From NCBI RefSeq assembly GCF_031921685.1, contig NZ_JAPDHU010000002.1:1240001-1304000 (forward strand): a DNA stretch of 64,000 nucleotides. Direction: 5' to 3'. Each line of letters begins with the position of its first letter. Position 1 is the stretch's first letter. The notes beneath the pieces were generated by a model, which worked only from the letters and a program-made list of their open reading frames with translations, was not told where the DNA came from and searched no databases. Origin of the DNA: Terripilifer sp031921685. GTDB taxonomy: Bacteria > Pseudomonadota > Alphaproteobacteria > Rhizobiales > Beijerinckiaceae. The position numbers and the translations under genes are program-made. Shown piece by piece: positions 27,338 through 35,607 of this stretch.

Positions 27338-27543
27338 CAGTCGACCGCCACCATGACGTCAGAGGCCTTCACCACCGCGTAAGCGCTCTTGCCCTTTTCG
27401 AGCTTCAGAGCATCGACCGCTTCATTGGTGATGGAGGCCGTGACAATCGCGCCGTTGACGTCGATCTTCACATGGGACGTCGTGGCGCCTTTCGTGACTT
27501 CCACGACGGTGCCCTTGAGGACGTTACGCGCGCTGATCTTCAT
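27337..27543 (-). CDS. mop: molbindin, single Mop (TOBE) domain protein
   Basis: The 68-residue protein is one Mop domain: ISARNVLKGTVVEVTKGA, then VKIDVNGAIVTASITNEAVD and SAYAVVKASDVMV. Molbindins assemble into hexamers that bind molybdate or tungstate between subunits and store or buffer it in the cytoplasm. The gene follows modA by 12 bases and overlaps the next binding-protein gene by ATGA. It is probably regulated by the Mo-box upstream of modA. Confidence 0.93.
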   Translation of the reverse strand: MKISARNVLKGTVVEVTKGATTSHVKIDVNGAIVTASITNEAVDALKLEKGKSAYAVVKASDVMVAVD

Positions 27544-27555
27544 GACAATCTTCGC

Positions 27556-28344
27556 CTATTTTTTGAGTACGGTGAAACCCTGCTTTTCGAAGATCGGCTT
27601 GGCAGCGTCCGAACGCAGGAAATCCAGAAATTTGGCCGCTGCCGGATTCTTGCTCGTGGCGGTCAAGGCGAAAGGATAGATGATCGGCGCATGCGAGTCG
27701 GCTGGGAAAGTGGCGATCACTTTCACATTGGCGTCAGCCGCCGCGTCGGTCGCATAGACGATGCCGAGCGGCGCCTCGTCACGAGCGACGAAACTCATCG
27801 CCGCGCGGACGTTGTCGGACATGGCAAGACGCGGTTCGACGTCGCGCCACAGGCCGAGCTTCTCCAGCGCCGATTTGGCGTAACGCCCCACCGGCACGGT
27901 GTTGACCTCGCCGGTCGACAGGCGGCCGCTGCCAAGCGCCGTCTTGAACGCATCCGGCGTGAACGCCAGCGACTGCACCTTGCTGTTCTTCGACGCGATG
28001 ACGACGAGCTTGTTCTGCAGCAGATCGAAGCGGCTTTCGGGCCTGATGCTGTTCTTGCTCGCCGCGTAGTTCATCGACTCCTGGTCGGCGGAGGCGAAAA
28101 TATCGGCCGGGGCGCCCTGCTCGAGCTGGCGCGCCAGAGCCAGCGAGCCGGCATAGCTGAACTTCACGTCGACGCCGCCGGCGCCTTTGAACGTGTTGGC
28201 CGCGTCATCCAGCGCATCCTTGAGGCTGGCGGCGGCGAAAACGACCAACGGCTGTTGGGTGCTCTCTTGGGCGCGCACCGGCGCGGAAAGGGCCGTGAAG
28301 CCGATGGCAAAGGCAGTCAGAAACGTCCGGATATGCGCGCGCAA
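27556..28344 (-). CDS. modA: molybdate ABC transporter substrate-binding protein ModA
   Basis: The product has 262 residues. The start is TTG 28344, set by a perfect AGGAGG at 28351-28356 six bases upstream. The same frame stays open to 28854 but that part reads through the Mo-box and the potI gene and is not real. A signal peptide ends near APVRAQ. ModA features are LVVFAAASLKDALDDAA, then FSYAGSLALARQLEQGAPAD and IFASADQESMNYA, with GIVYATDAAADANVKVI later. It captures molybdate in the periplasm. No modB or modC is found in the window. Confidence 0.93.
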   Translation of the reverse strand: MRAHIRTFLTAFAIGFTALSAPVRAQESTQQPLVVFAAASLKDALDDAANTFKGAGGVDVKFSYAGSLALARQLEQGAPADIFASADQESMNYAASKNSIRPESRFDLLQNKLVVIASKNSKVQSLAFTPDAFKTALGSGRLSTGEVNTVPVGRYAKSALEKLGLWRDVEPRLAMSDNVRAAMSFVARDEAPLGIVYATDAAADANVKVIATFPADSHAPIIYPFALTATSKNPAAAKFLDFLRSDAAKPIFEKQGFTVLKK

Positions 28345-28384
28345 AGGCGTCCTCCTGAAAGGGAAAAGCAGGGAGAACGATCGC

Positions 28385-28406
28385 TTCGGGAACCCACGTT
28401 CCCGAA
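28385..28406 (-). promoter_or_regulatory. perfect hairpin in the modA leader
   Basis: Arms TTCGGGAAC (28385-28393) and GTTCCCGAA (28398-28406) form a 9-bp stem with a 4-base loop. It lies between the Mo-box and the modA ribosome-binding site, so it would be in the 5' leader of the modA transcript. There is no T-tract, so it is not a plain terminator. The role is unknown: mRNA stability, or an operator for another regulator. Confidence 0.5.
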
Positions 28407-28436
28407 CGCTCCCAGGGCGCGCAGCACGGGAGCGGA

Positions 28437-28462
28437 TCGATATATTTTGCAGAATATAGCGA
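28437..28462 (-). promoter_or_regulatory. Mo-box, predicted ModE-type binding site upstream of modA
   Basis: Inverted arms TCGATATATT (28437-28446) and AATATAGCGA (28453-28462) are separated by six bases and differ at one position. The form, CG-TATAT arms around a 6-7 base spacer, fits the Mo-box known from alphaproteobacterial molybdenum genes. It sits 93 bases upstream of the modA start, between potI and modA, so it should repress or activate modA-mop in response to molybdate. The ModE gene itself is not in the window. Confidence 0.8.
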
Positions 28463-28475
28463 CCGAAGGCGCCTT

Positions 28476-29294
28476 TCAAGCGCGTCCGACGGCCCGGCCA
28501 CCACCTCGGAAAGCCCGGCTCAAGGCGAAACCGAACAGCACCAGAGCCAGCACCGTGCCAATCATCAGGGTGGAAATCGCGTTGATCTCTGGCGTCACGC
28601 CCAGCCGAACTTGGCTGTAGATCCGCATCGGCAGGGTTGTCGCCCCCGGCCCCGTGGTGAAGCTGGCGATGACGAAATCGTCGAGCGAAATCGTGAAGGC
28701 GAGCAGAAAGCCGGCAATCACCGATGGCGCGATGATCGGCAGGGTCACCTGAAAGAACGCCCCGATGGGTGACGCACCAAGATCGCGCGCCGCCTCCTCC
28801 AGACTGCGATCGAAGCCCGCCAGTTTCGCATTGACCACGATGGTGACGAAACACAGGCCGAACGTCGTATGCGCGATCAACAGAGTCCAGAAACCCCGGT
28901 CCATGTCGAGCGCCACGAACAGCAGGAGCAGCGACAGCCCCATGATCACTTCCGGCATGACCAGCGGCGCATAGATCAACGACGAAAAAACCAACCGCCC
29001 TCGGAAACGCCCGTAGCGCGACATGACGAGGGCGGCCATCGTGCCGAGAATGGTCGAAAGAACGCCGGAGAGAAAAGCCACCTTCAGGCTGAGCCAGGCG
29101 GCATCGAGCACCTGGGTATTGTCCAGAAGCGAGCCATACCAGCGCGTCGACCAGCCGCCCCAGACGGTGACGAGCTTCGAGGCGTTGAAGCTATAGATGA
29201 TCACCAGCGCAATCGGCACGTAGAGGAAGGCGAAGCCGATCAGCAGGATCGCCACGTCGCGCTTGCGCCAAGAACGCGTCATCGCGCCGGTCAT
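28476..29294 (-). CDS. polyamine-type ABC transporter permease (PotC/PotI family)
   Basis: The 272-residue protein has six membrane segments. The permease EAA loop is DRSLEEAARDLGASPIGAFF at about residues 165-185, and ISLDDFVIASFTTGPGATT, a hallmark of PotI/PotC proteins, lies near 205-225. It is the second permease of an importer for putrescine, spermidine or a related cation. Its start overlaps the potH-like stop by four bases. The third gene of the operon ends just before the Mo-box, so transcription of this operon and of modA-mop are probably separate. Confidence 0.9.
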   Translation of the reverse strand: MTGAMTRSWRKRDVAILLIGFAFLYVPIALVIIYSFNASKLVTVWGGWSTRWYGSLLDNTQVLDAAWLSLKVAFLSGVLSTILGTMAALVMSRYGRFRGRLVFSSLIYAPLVMPEVIMGLSLLLLFVALDMDRGFWTLLIAHTTFGLCFVTIVVNAKLAGFDRSLEEAARDLGASPIGAFFQVTLPIIAPSVIAGFLLAFTISLDDFVIASFTTGPGATTLPMRIYSQVRLGVTPEINAISTLMIGTVLALVLFGFALSRAFRGGGRAVGRA

Positions 29295-30223
29295 CGCCGC
29301 GTCTCCGATATCCGCATTTCATTGCGCTCATAAAGCAAGAGCGGCACGAGCAGCACCAGCAGCATGACGACAGCGACGGCGGAGGCCGTCGGCCAGTCGC
29401 GGTTGGCGAAAAATTCGTTCCACAAGGTCCGGCCGATCATCAGCGTGTCGGAACCACCAAGCAGATCGGGCACGACGAATTCGCCGACCGCTGGAATGAA
29501 CATCAAAAGCGCACCGGCAAAAACGCCAGGCAGAGACAAAGGAAAGGTAATGCGCCAGAAAGCCGACAGGCCGGTGGCACCCAGATCGCGCCCCGCCTCG
29601 ACGAGCTGCGGCTCCTGCCGGTCAATGGCATTGTAGATCGGCAGGATCAGGAACGGCATATAGGAATAGACGATGCCGATCAGCACCGCCCAATCCGTCG
29701 CATAGATCTGCAAGGGCTGATCGATCAATCGCAACGACAGCAGCAGATGATTGAGCAGGCCCTCGTCCTTGAGGATGACGATCCAGGCATAAACGCGGAT
29801 GAGGAAGCTGGTCCAGAACGGTGCGATGGCGAGCACAATCAAGGCCGGCCGCCAGGAGCGCGGCGCACGCGCCATCGCCAAGGCGATGGGATAGGCAACG
29901 CACAGACCGATGAGCGTCGCCAACGCCGCCAATTTCAGCGATCCGAGATAGGAGGCGAGATAGAGATCGTCCTCGAACAGCAGGCCATAGGCTGAGAGCG
30001 ACAACTGGCCGAGTTTCTCGACGAAGACGTTCCAGCTTTCGCTCCAGGCAAAGACGGGCTCATAAGGCGGACGTTGCGCCACCGCCTGCGACAGCGAGAT
30101 TTTCGCGACGAACAGGAACGGCGCGGCGAAGAACAGCAACAGCCACAGGAACGGCACGGCCAGCAGCACGCGCTGCCCCAGAGCGAGCTTGCGCCGATGC
30201 GGTTTGGGCTTGCCCGCGCTCAT
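29291..30223 (-). CDS. polyamine-type ABC transporter permease (PotB/PotH family)
   Basis: The 310-residue protein has six membrane segments and the larger N-terminal periplasmic loop usual in PotH. Family features are LFFAAPFLFVAKISLSQA near residue 35, SFLIRVYAWIVILKDEGLLN near 145 and the EAA loop PQLVEAGRDLGATGLSAFW near 210-230. It overlaps the ATPase gene upstream and the second permease downstream by four bases each, which shows a tightly coupled operon. No binding-protein gene (potD/potF) is adjacent. Confidence 0.9.
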   Translation of the reverse strand: MSAGKPKPHRRKLALGQRVLLAVPFLWLLLFFAAPFLFVAKISLSQAVAQRPPYEPVFAWSESWNVFVEKLGQLSLSAYGLLFEDDLYLASYLGSLKLAALATLIGLCVAYPIALAMARAPRSWRPALIVLAIAPFWTSFLIRVYAWIVILKDEGLLNHLLLSLRLIDQPLQIYATDWAVLIGIVYSYMPFLILPIYNAIDRQEPQLVEAGRDLGATGLSAFWRITFPLSLPGVFAGALLMFIPAVGEFVVPDLLGGSDTLMIGRTLWNEFFANRDWPTASAVAVVMLLVLLVPLLLYERNEMRISETRR

Positions 30224-31290
30224 CGCGGCAAAATCCGGATGTCGCTTTCAGCGAACGTAAGATGCACCCGCTCGCCGCGCCGAATGTCTTCCGATCCGTT
30301 ACCGCTGTTGACAGCGCTAACGCGTAGAAGACCGCCATCATCCGTGCGCACGCGCCAGACTTTCACATCGCCGAGATAGACACTGTCCATCACCTGACCG
30401 GACAGAGCGACCTCGCCGCCGGCCGGTTCTCCTCGCGTCAATCGAATGCGCTCAGGCCGCACCGCCAGCGACACAGCCGTGCCCGCGGCCATCGGCTCCG
30501 GCAGGCGACAGGTGAAAGCCGGCGCCGCGCAGCGCACAACTTGGCCACGTTCTACGGTCGCCGCGAACAGATTGATCTCGCCGATGAACTGCGCCACGAA
30601 CGTCGTCGCCGGTGTCTCGTAGATTTCGCGTGCGCCACCCAATTGCTCGATCTGCCCGGCCCGCATCACCGCGATGCGCTGTGCCATCGCCATGGCCTCA
30701 TCCTGATCGTGGGTCACGACCATGAAGGCGATCTTCAGATCGCGCTGCAATTGCATCAGCTCGAACTGCGTTTCCTCGCGCAGCTTGCGATCGAGCGCCG
30801 CCAGCGGCTCGTCGAGCAGCAGCAGTTTCGGCCGCCGGGCAATGGCCCGCGCCAAAGCCACACGCTGACGCTGACCGCCGGAAAGCTGATCGGGCTTGCG
30901 GCCACCGAGCTTTTCGAGCTGCACGAGTTTCAAAAGATCGGCAACGCGCGTCGCGATGTCCGCCTTGCCCATGCCCGCCTGTTTCAGCCCGAAGCCGATA
31001 TTGGCGGCGACGCTCATATGCGGGAACAGCGCATAAGACTGAAACATCATATTGACCGGCCGCCGATTGGGCGGCACGCCAGCCATATCGACGCCGTCGA
31101 TCACGATACTACCGCTGTCGGGCGTCTCGAAGCCGGCGACCAGACGCATCAGCGTGGTCTTGCCGCACCCCGAAGGGCCGAGCAACGCGAAGAACTCACC
31201 GGCACCGATGTCGAGCGACACGTTGTCGACAGCGGTTGTTTCCCCGAAATGTTTGCTGACGCCGTCGATGCGGACGAGAGACTGCTGCAT
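30220..31290 (-). CDS. polyamine-type ABC transporter ATP-binding protein (PotA/PotG family)
   Basis: The 356-residue ATPase has Walker A GPSGCGKTT at about residues 38-46, the Q-loop MMFQSYALFPHMSV, signature LSGGQRQRVALARAIA near 135-150, Walker B LLLLDEPLAALD near 155-166 and the switch histidine in VTHDQDEAM. The C-terminal TOBE_2 domain (about residues 275-355) fits PotG-type subunits. It energises import by the two permeases that follow. A Crp/Fnr-family regulator gene ends 11 bases before it, so the two may be co-transcribed. Confidence 0.92.
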   Translation of the reverse strand: MQQSLVRIDGVSKHFGETTAVDNVSLDIGAGEFFALLGPSGCGKTTLMRLVAGFETPDSGSIVIDGVDMAGVPPNRRPVNMMFQSYALFPHMSVAANIGFGLKQAGMGKADIATRVADLLKLVQLEKLGGRKPDQLSGGQRQRVALARAIARRPKLLLLDEPLAALDRKLREETQFELMQLQRDLKIAFMVVTHDQDEAMAMAQRIAVMRAGQIEQLGGAREIYETPATTFVAQFIGEINLFAATVERGQVVRCAAPAFTCRLPEPMAAGTAVSLAVRPERIRLTRGEPAGGEVALSGQVMDSVYLGDVKVWRVRTDDGGLLRVSAVNSGNGSEDIRRGERVHLTFAESDIRILPR

Positions 31291-31301
31291 GATAATGCAG
31301 G

Positions 31302-31991
31302 TCAGCCTTCGTTGCGCATGGCTTCGGCGAGGCGCGCCTCAAGAACCTTGGGTTTAAGGAGGACGAGACCTCCGCGCGACTTCTCGACCAGATGTTCGTT
31401 GTCGAGGGCCGACAATTCCCGCGTTATCTGTTCGCGCCGGCAACCGATGCGGGCGGCGAGCACATGATGGAACGGCGGCGGGCTGACGATACGCTGGCCG
31501 TCATGGCCGGTGCGCGGAGCAGAGATACGCAGCAATTCAGCATAGAGCCTGTGTTTGAGGTCGAAGACCGAATATTCCGTGAGGCGCGCATTGCTTTCGC
31601 GGATGCGGCCGGTGAGCAGACGCAGCACCTTCTCACAAATCGAGCGGGAACTGAACAGCAGTTCCCGGAACACCGCCGCCGGCATAATGCACAGTTCGCT
31701 GCGCGTCAGCGCCGTCACATTGGCGGAGCGCGCGACAGTGTCGATCGCCGACATCTCGCCGAAGAACTGCCCCGCCTTCATTTCCGCCAGGATCACTTCC
31801 TTGCCCGCGGCCGTGCGGATCAGGACGCGCACATCGCCCGAGAGGATGAAATAGACGTCGGACGAACGGTCCTCGAAGTCGACGACGATCTCGTTCTGAT
31901 CGTACCGCTTCCAAGTGCACCGCCGGTCGAAGGCCGTCAGATCGATGTCCGACGTGTCCTTGAAGAAAGGTATGCGCGCCAAAGTCTGCAT
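31302..31991 (-). CDS. Crp/Fnr-family transcriptional regulator
   Basis: The 229-residue protein has a cyclic-nucleotide-binding-like beta-roll at about residues 10-125 (VYFILSGDVRVLIRTAAGKE, FFGEMSAIDTVARSANVTAL). A dimerisation helix follows, then a winged helix-turn-helix near 170-205 (HHVLAARIGCRREQITREL). The GEMSAID segment resembles the cAMP pocket, but the fit to real cAMP binding is not certain, and no Fnr-type N-terminal cysteine cluster is present. The gene lies directly upstream of potG-potH-potI. A 227-base gap separates it from folD and would hold its promoter. Confidence 0.88.
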   Translation of the reverse strand: MQTLARIPFFKDTSDIDLTAFDRRCTWKRYDQNEIVVDFEDRSSDVYFILSGDVRVLIRTAAGKEVILAEMKAGQFFGEMSAIDTVARSANVTALTRSELCIMPAAVFRELLFSSRSICEKVLRLLTGRIRESNARLTEYSVFDLKHRLYAELLRISAPRTGHDGQRIVSPPPFHHVLAARIGCRREQITRELSALDNEHLVEKSRGGLVLLKPKVLEARLAEAMRNEG

Positions 31992-32218
31992 AACGGGTCC
32001 CTGCCGCTGCTACGCGTTTTGCGGCCCGGCGAACTCGCCGAACGCTGCAAGACGCATCAAAACAAAGATCGAAGGCAAAACAGCATTTCGGGTCGAAACG
32101 CGCTCTGCTCGAGGCCCCAACACACACGTTTTCCGGCAATCTAGCACGAACCGCCAGCGGGGCTACCCTATACTGCCGCCCCGCCTGCCCTCGCGGCGTG
32201 CGGCTTAACACATGCCGG

Positions 32219-33151
32219 TTACGAGGCGGCGCGCGTCGCCGCCGTCAGGGTGTTGCGCATCAGCATCGCAATGGTCATTGGGCCGACGCCGCCCGGCACG
32301 GGGGTGATCGCGCCGGCGCGCGCCGCCGCGGCCGCATAGGCGACGTCACCGACCAGCCGCGTCTTCGGCTTGCCGTCCTTGGTCAGCCCTTCCCCCGGCA
32401 CACGGTTAATGCCGACGTCGATGACGATGGCGCCCGGCTTGATCCATTCGCCCTTGATCATCTCCGGCCGGCCGACGGCGGCCACCAGAACGTCGGCACG
32501 CGCCACCGTCGCGGCCAGATCGCGCGTACGAGAGTGCGCGATCGTCACCGTGCAGTTCTGCGCCAGCAGCAGTTGCGCCATCGGCTTGCCGACGATGTTG
32601 GAACGGCCGACGACGACCGCGTCGAGGCCCGCCAGACCCACACCCAGCGCCTTCACCGCCTCATCGATGAGCACCATGGAACCCGCCGGCGTGCACGGCA
32701 CCAGCGCCCGCGCGGCATCACCGATCGACAACAGGCCGGCGTTGACCGGATGGAACCCATCAACATCCTTGGCCGGCAGGATCAGTTCGAGCACACGGGT
32801 GGCGTTGATATGCGCCGGCAGCGGCAGTTGCACGAGAATGCCGTGAATGGCCGGATCGGCATTGAGCGCGGCGACCAGGGCCAGAAGATCGGCTTCGCTC
32901 GTGTCCGCCGGCAAGGTGTGCTGCACCGAATGGAACCCGCAGCTCTCGGCCGCCCTGCCCTTCGACTTCACATAGACCTGGCTCGCCGGATCTTCGCCAA
33001 CCAGCACGACCGCCAGCCCCGGCTTCAGGCCGCGATGCGCGGTCTCGGCCGCAACCTCTTGCAGCACGCGCTGCGACACAGCCTTGCCGTCGATGATGAA
33101 GGCCGGCTTGGACGCGGCGGAAGGAGCGTTGGACGATAAAGTGTCGGACAT
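32219..33151 (-). CDS. folD: methylenetetrahydrofolate dehydrogenase/cyclohydrolase FolD
   Basis: The product has about 310 residues. ATG 33151 (MSDTLSSNAPSAASKPAFII) gives a normal length; the frame is open further upstream. Key motifs are VYVKSKGRAAESCGFHS (catalytic Lys in the YVxxK segment), QLPLPAHINATRVLELI, PAKDVDGFHPVNAG and the NADP site VVGRSNIVGKPMAQLLL. It interconverts methylene-, methenyl- and formyl-tetrahydrofolate in one-carbon metabolism. The C-terminal PVPGGVGPMTIAMLM is intact. It stands alone between the epimerase-like gene and the Crp-like regulator. Confidence 0.95.
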   Translation of the reverse strand: MSDTLSSNAPSAASKPAFIIDGKAVSQRVLQEVAAETAHRGLKPGLAVVLVGEDPASQVYVKSKGRAAESCGFHSVQHTLPADTSEADLLALVAALNADPAIHGILVQLPLPAHINATRVLELILPAKDVDGFHPVNAGLLSIGDAARALVPCTPAGSMVLIDEAVKALGVGLAGLDAVVVGRSNIVGKPMAQLLLAQNCTVTIAHSRTRDLAATVARADVLVAAVGRPEMIKGEWIKPGAIVIDVGINRVPGEGLTKDGKPKTRLVGDVAYAAAAARAGAITPVPGGVGPMTIAMLMRNTLTAATRAAS

Positions 33152-33361
33152 AGCGGCGGCCTCAGCTTCAGGGCGGTGAAATCTGGACGCGCCCTCTTCG
33201 CAGAGATGGCGGCCGATGCCAAGGGTTATCGACGCCGCGCAGCGAGCCATGGATCAGATGCGCAGAACCCACATTTTGTGGGCGAATCCCACGATCTCCA
33301 TAAGGTCTTGGAATGTGAGCTGATGCACGTCCAGACAGTGATCGAGCCCATCGCCACCGCG

Positions 33362-34249
33362 TCAATACGGCGCGCCTTCCGGAGCTGGATGCCAAGCGTA
33401 AGTGGCAGCATGGCGGCCCGCCTCGCCCGACTGCAGCAGAATCATCGACGGCTTGTCCGCGAGCTCGCCTTCGAACCCTTCCGGGTCGCCATGGCCGCTC
33501 CACGATTCGATCGACAGAAACGGCGCCCCCGGCCGCGCCCACAAGGCCCAATGGGGAAAGCCCTCGGTGGCGATCGAGAGACGCTCTCCATCGGGCGCGA
33601 TGAAAGCGAGGGACGGGCTGTTGGCGTCGAGGAAACACAGCGCCTCAGTGGCGAAGAGTTCCGCCTTCAGCGGCAGATCACGGCCATGAAGCGGGATCGC
33701 GCGCCGGCGCGCGCTGAAGAGCCCGCCCGGCGCGATGACCGGCACCTCCGGCACTTCGGCCTCGGCAAAGCGGATCAGATAGCCTTGCGGATCACCGTCT
33801 GCGAAGGGCCAGCGAAAGCCCGGATGCAGCCCGCAGGCATAAGGCATGATCGCCTCGCCCGTATTGGCGATCTCCAGATCGATCCGCAGCGCCGTGCGCG
33901 ACAGGCGATAGGTGATGCGCAAGCAAAAATTGAAGGGGTAATGGCCTGAAGTCCGCGCGTCATCGCGCAAGACCAGCGTCACCTCATCCGATCGCTGCGT
34001 TTCGACGGTGAAGAGCGAAGCGGCGGCGAAGCCATGAACGCCGATTGCATAGCGCTGATCGCCGACACGGATTGCTCCGTCACGCGCCCAACCAACGATG
34101 GGGAACAGCAGTGGCGCAGTCGCATTCCAGATGGCCGGATCCGGCTTCCAGATCAGATCACGCTTGCCCGCCCGCCATGTCCGCAACTCGGCACCCAGAG
34201 GCGCGATGCTGGCGCGCGCATCGGCGCTGTTGAGTTCGATCATCGTCAA
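33362..34249 (-). CDS. aldose 1-epimerase family protein
   Basis: The 295-residue protein is a galactose-mutarotase-like beta-sandwich protein. It shows PLLFPIVGWARDGAIRVG near residue 47, GVHGFAAASLF near 69, the likely catalytic histidine in LHPGFRWPFADGDP near 140, and a C-terminal glutamate in LSIESWSGHGDPEGFEGE. These fit the LacX-like subgroup of aldose epimerases, whose sugar is usually unknown. It overlaps the ubiX stop by four bases, so translation is coupled to ubiX, although no shared pathway is evident. Confidence 0.87.
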   Translation of the reverse strand: MTMIELNSADARASIAPLGAELRTWRAGKRDLIWKPDPAIWNATAPLLFPIVGWARDGAIRVGDQRYAIGVHGFAAASLFTVETQRSDEVTLVLRDDARTSGHYPFNFCLRITYRLSRTALRIDLEIANTGEAIMPYACGLHPGFRWPFADGDPQGYLIRFAEAEVPEVPVIAPGGLFSARRRAIPLHGRDLPLKAELFATEALCFLDANSPSLAFIAPDGERLSIATEGFPHWALWARPGAPFLSIESWSGHGDPEGFEGELADKPSMILLQSGEAGRHAATYAWHPAPEGAPY

Positions 34250-34833
34250 GAGTTATCGCCGTCGCCCTTCCAGCGTTTGACGATACCAGCATCGAGACCG
34301 AAGAGATCGACGATCCGTCCGACACTGTGATCGATGATATCATCGACCGACTGCGGCTTGTTGTAGAAAGCCGGCATCAGCGGCGAGATGATCGCGCCCA
34401 TCTCCGACAATTGCAGCATGGTGCGCAGATGGCCCGAATGCAGCGGCGTCTCGCGCACCGCCAGCACCAGCCGGCGCCGCTCCTTCAGCACCACATCGGC
34501 CGCACGGCTGATCAGCGTCGACGTGACGCCGGTGGCGATCTCGCTCATGGTGCGGATCGAACAGGGAATGATCACCATGCCCATGGTGCGAAAGGAGCCT
34601 GACGATATCGAGGCGCCGATGTCGGCGATCGGATGGGCGACGTCAGCCATGTCGCGCACGTCCTTGGCCTTGAGATCGGACTCATAGCCGAGCGTCATTT
34701 CCGCCGCCTTGGTCATCACCAGATGGGTCTCGACACCGGCCTTGCGCAGCACTTCGAGCATGCGCACGCCATAGACGATGCCCGAGGCCCCGCTGATGCC
34801 GACGATAATCCGCTGCCTGTCTCCGCTTGCCAC
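34246..34833 (-). CDS. ubiX: flavin prenyltransferase UbiX
   Basis: The 195-residue protein is a UbiX/Pad1 flavoprotein. IIVGISGASGIVYGVRMLEV at the N terminus binds FMN, THLVMTKAAEMTL and IIPCSIRTMSEIATGVT follow, and RRRLVLAVRETPLHSGHLRT forms the prenyl-phosphate site. It makes prenylated FMN for the decarboxylase UbiD in ubiquinone synthesis or for related UbiD-type enzymes. No ubiD lies in the window. The TIGR02444 gene lies 53 bases upstream on the same strand and the epimerase-like gene overlaps downstream. Confidence 0.94.
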   Translation of the reverse strand: MASGDRQRIIVGISGASGIVYGVRMLEVLRKAGVETHLVMTKAAEMTLGYESDLKAKDVRDMADVAHPIADIGASISSGSFRTMGMVIIPCSIRTMSEIATGVTSTLISRAADVVLKERRRLVLAVRETPLHSGHLRTMLQLSEMGAIISPLMPAFYNKPQSVDDIIDHSVGRIVDLFGLDAGIVKRWKGDGDNS

Positions 34834-34886
34834 GTTTCACTCCTTGATTGGCTCCGAAGTGCCTGCTTGCACGCTCCCCGTCAAGC

Positions 34887-35396
34887 TCACGTGGTCGAAA
34901 GACTGGCCAAACGATCCAAAAGCACCTGGACCGGCGCCGGCGGAAAAGAAACGCCGAGATGGGCGGCATAGGCCGCGACATGACCGGCAGCGGCGGCCGC
35001 ATCACCCGCCTGCCCCCAAGCCGCCATGGGCCGCAGGGCAAACAGCGCCTTCTGCTCCAGCCGCTCCGCTTCAAGCTCGACGGCCTTGATCCGCTCGCGC
35101 AAAGCTTCCGCCTGGGCGGCATCGATGGCGGCCGGTGGCGTGCGCAGGACGCGGCGAACCGCGCGCAACGGCGCGACGGTTTCGCGCCGCCAGTCGGCCA
35201 TCGCCACGTCGATCGCAGCCACGTCGGCTTGCGTCAGGCTTCGCCCTTGCGTTGCGACGAACAGAAGAAAGAGCAGCACGTTCACATCGACGCCCTGCTC
35301 GTCCTGCAAAGCAAGGCAAGCCGGCGCTACGCCGTCGAGGCGATAGAAGCGCAACGAGAACGTCCAGAAAGGTGAAGATGTCGGCGTACCGGTCAC
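34887..35396 (-). CDS. TIGR02444 (DUF2390) family protein
   Basis: The 169-residue protein is mostly helical. It starts FWTFSLRFYRLDGVAPACLALQ with the following DEQGVDVNVLLFLLF pattern that defines TIGR02444, then a WRRETVAPLRAVRRVLR helix and a long Ala/Glu-rich helical stretch (about residues 90-130). The function is unknown. In this genome it precedes ubiX on the same strand, and it could be co-transcribed with ubiX and the epimerase-like gene. Confidence 0.83.
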   Translation of the reverse strand: MTGTPTSSPFWTFSLRFYRLDGVAPACLALQDEQGVDVNVLLFLLFVATQGRSLTQADVAAIDVAMADWRRETVAPLRAVRRVLRTPPAAIDAAQAEALRERIKAVELEAERLEQKALFALRPMAAWGQAGDAAAAAGHVAAYAAHLGVSFPPAPVQVLLDRLASLSTT

Positions 35397-35607
35397 AAGC
35401 TGTGGTCCCCTGATCGATGAAGCGATAGCGATGATCGTTCAAACGGACAAGCTACTCCGGACAAGCGCACGAAATCGCCCACGCGCGAGCTGCGCATGGG
35501 CGACCAGATCAATTCACGGCAAATGGCGCGTTGTAAACGCACGGCCGATCGCGCGTCTTTAAAAGCCGCGGAGCGTCATGCGTAGCGAAAGCGCCCGTCG
35601 GTCGGCG

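Noticed and set aside
28345..28854. In-frame N-terminal extension of modA
   Set aside because: It runs through the Mo-box, the leader hairpin and the end of potI, and has no signal peptide. TTG 28344 with a perfect AGGAGG explains the true start.
33152..33361. Possible small gene or RNA between folD and the epimerase-like gene
   Set aside because: No RNA fold of a known class and no conserved protein start could be seen. The plus-strand frame from 33176 is continuous only because it becomes a shadow of the epimerase-like gene.
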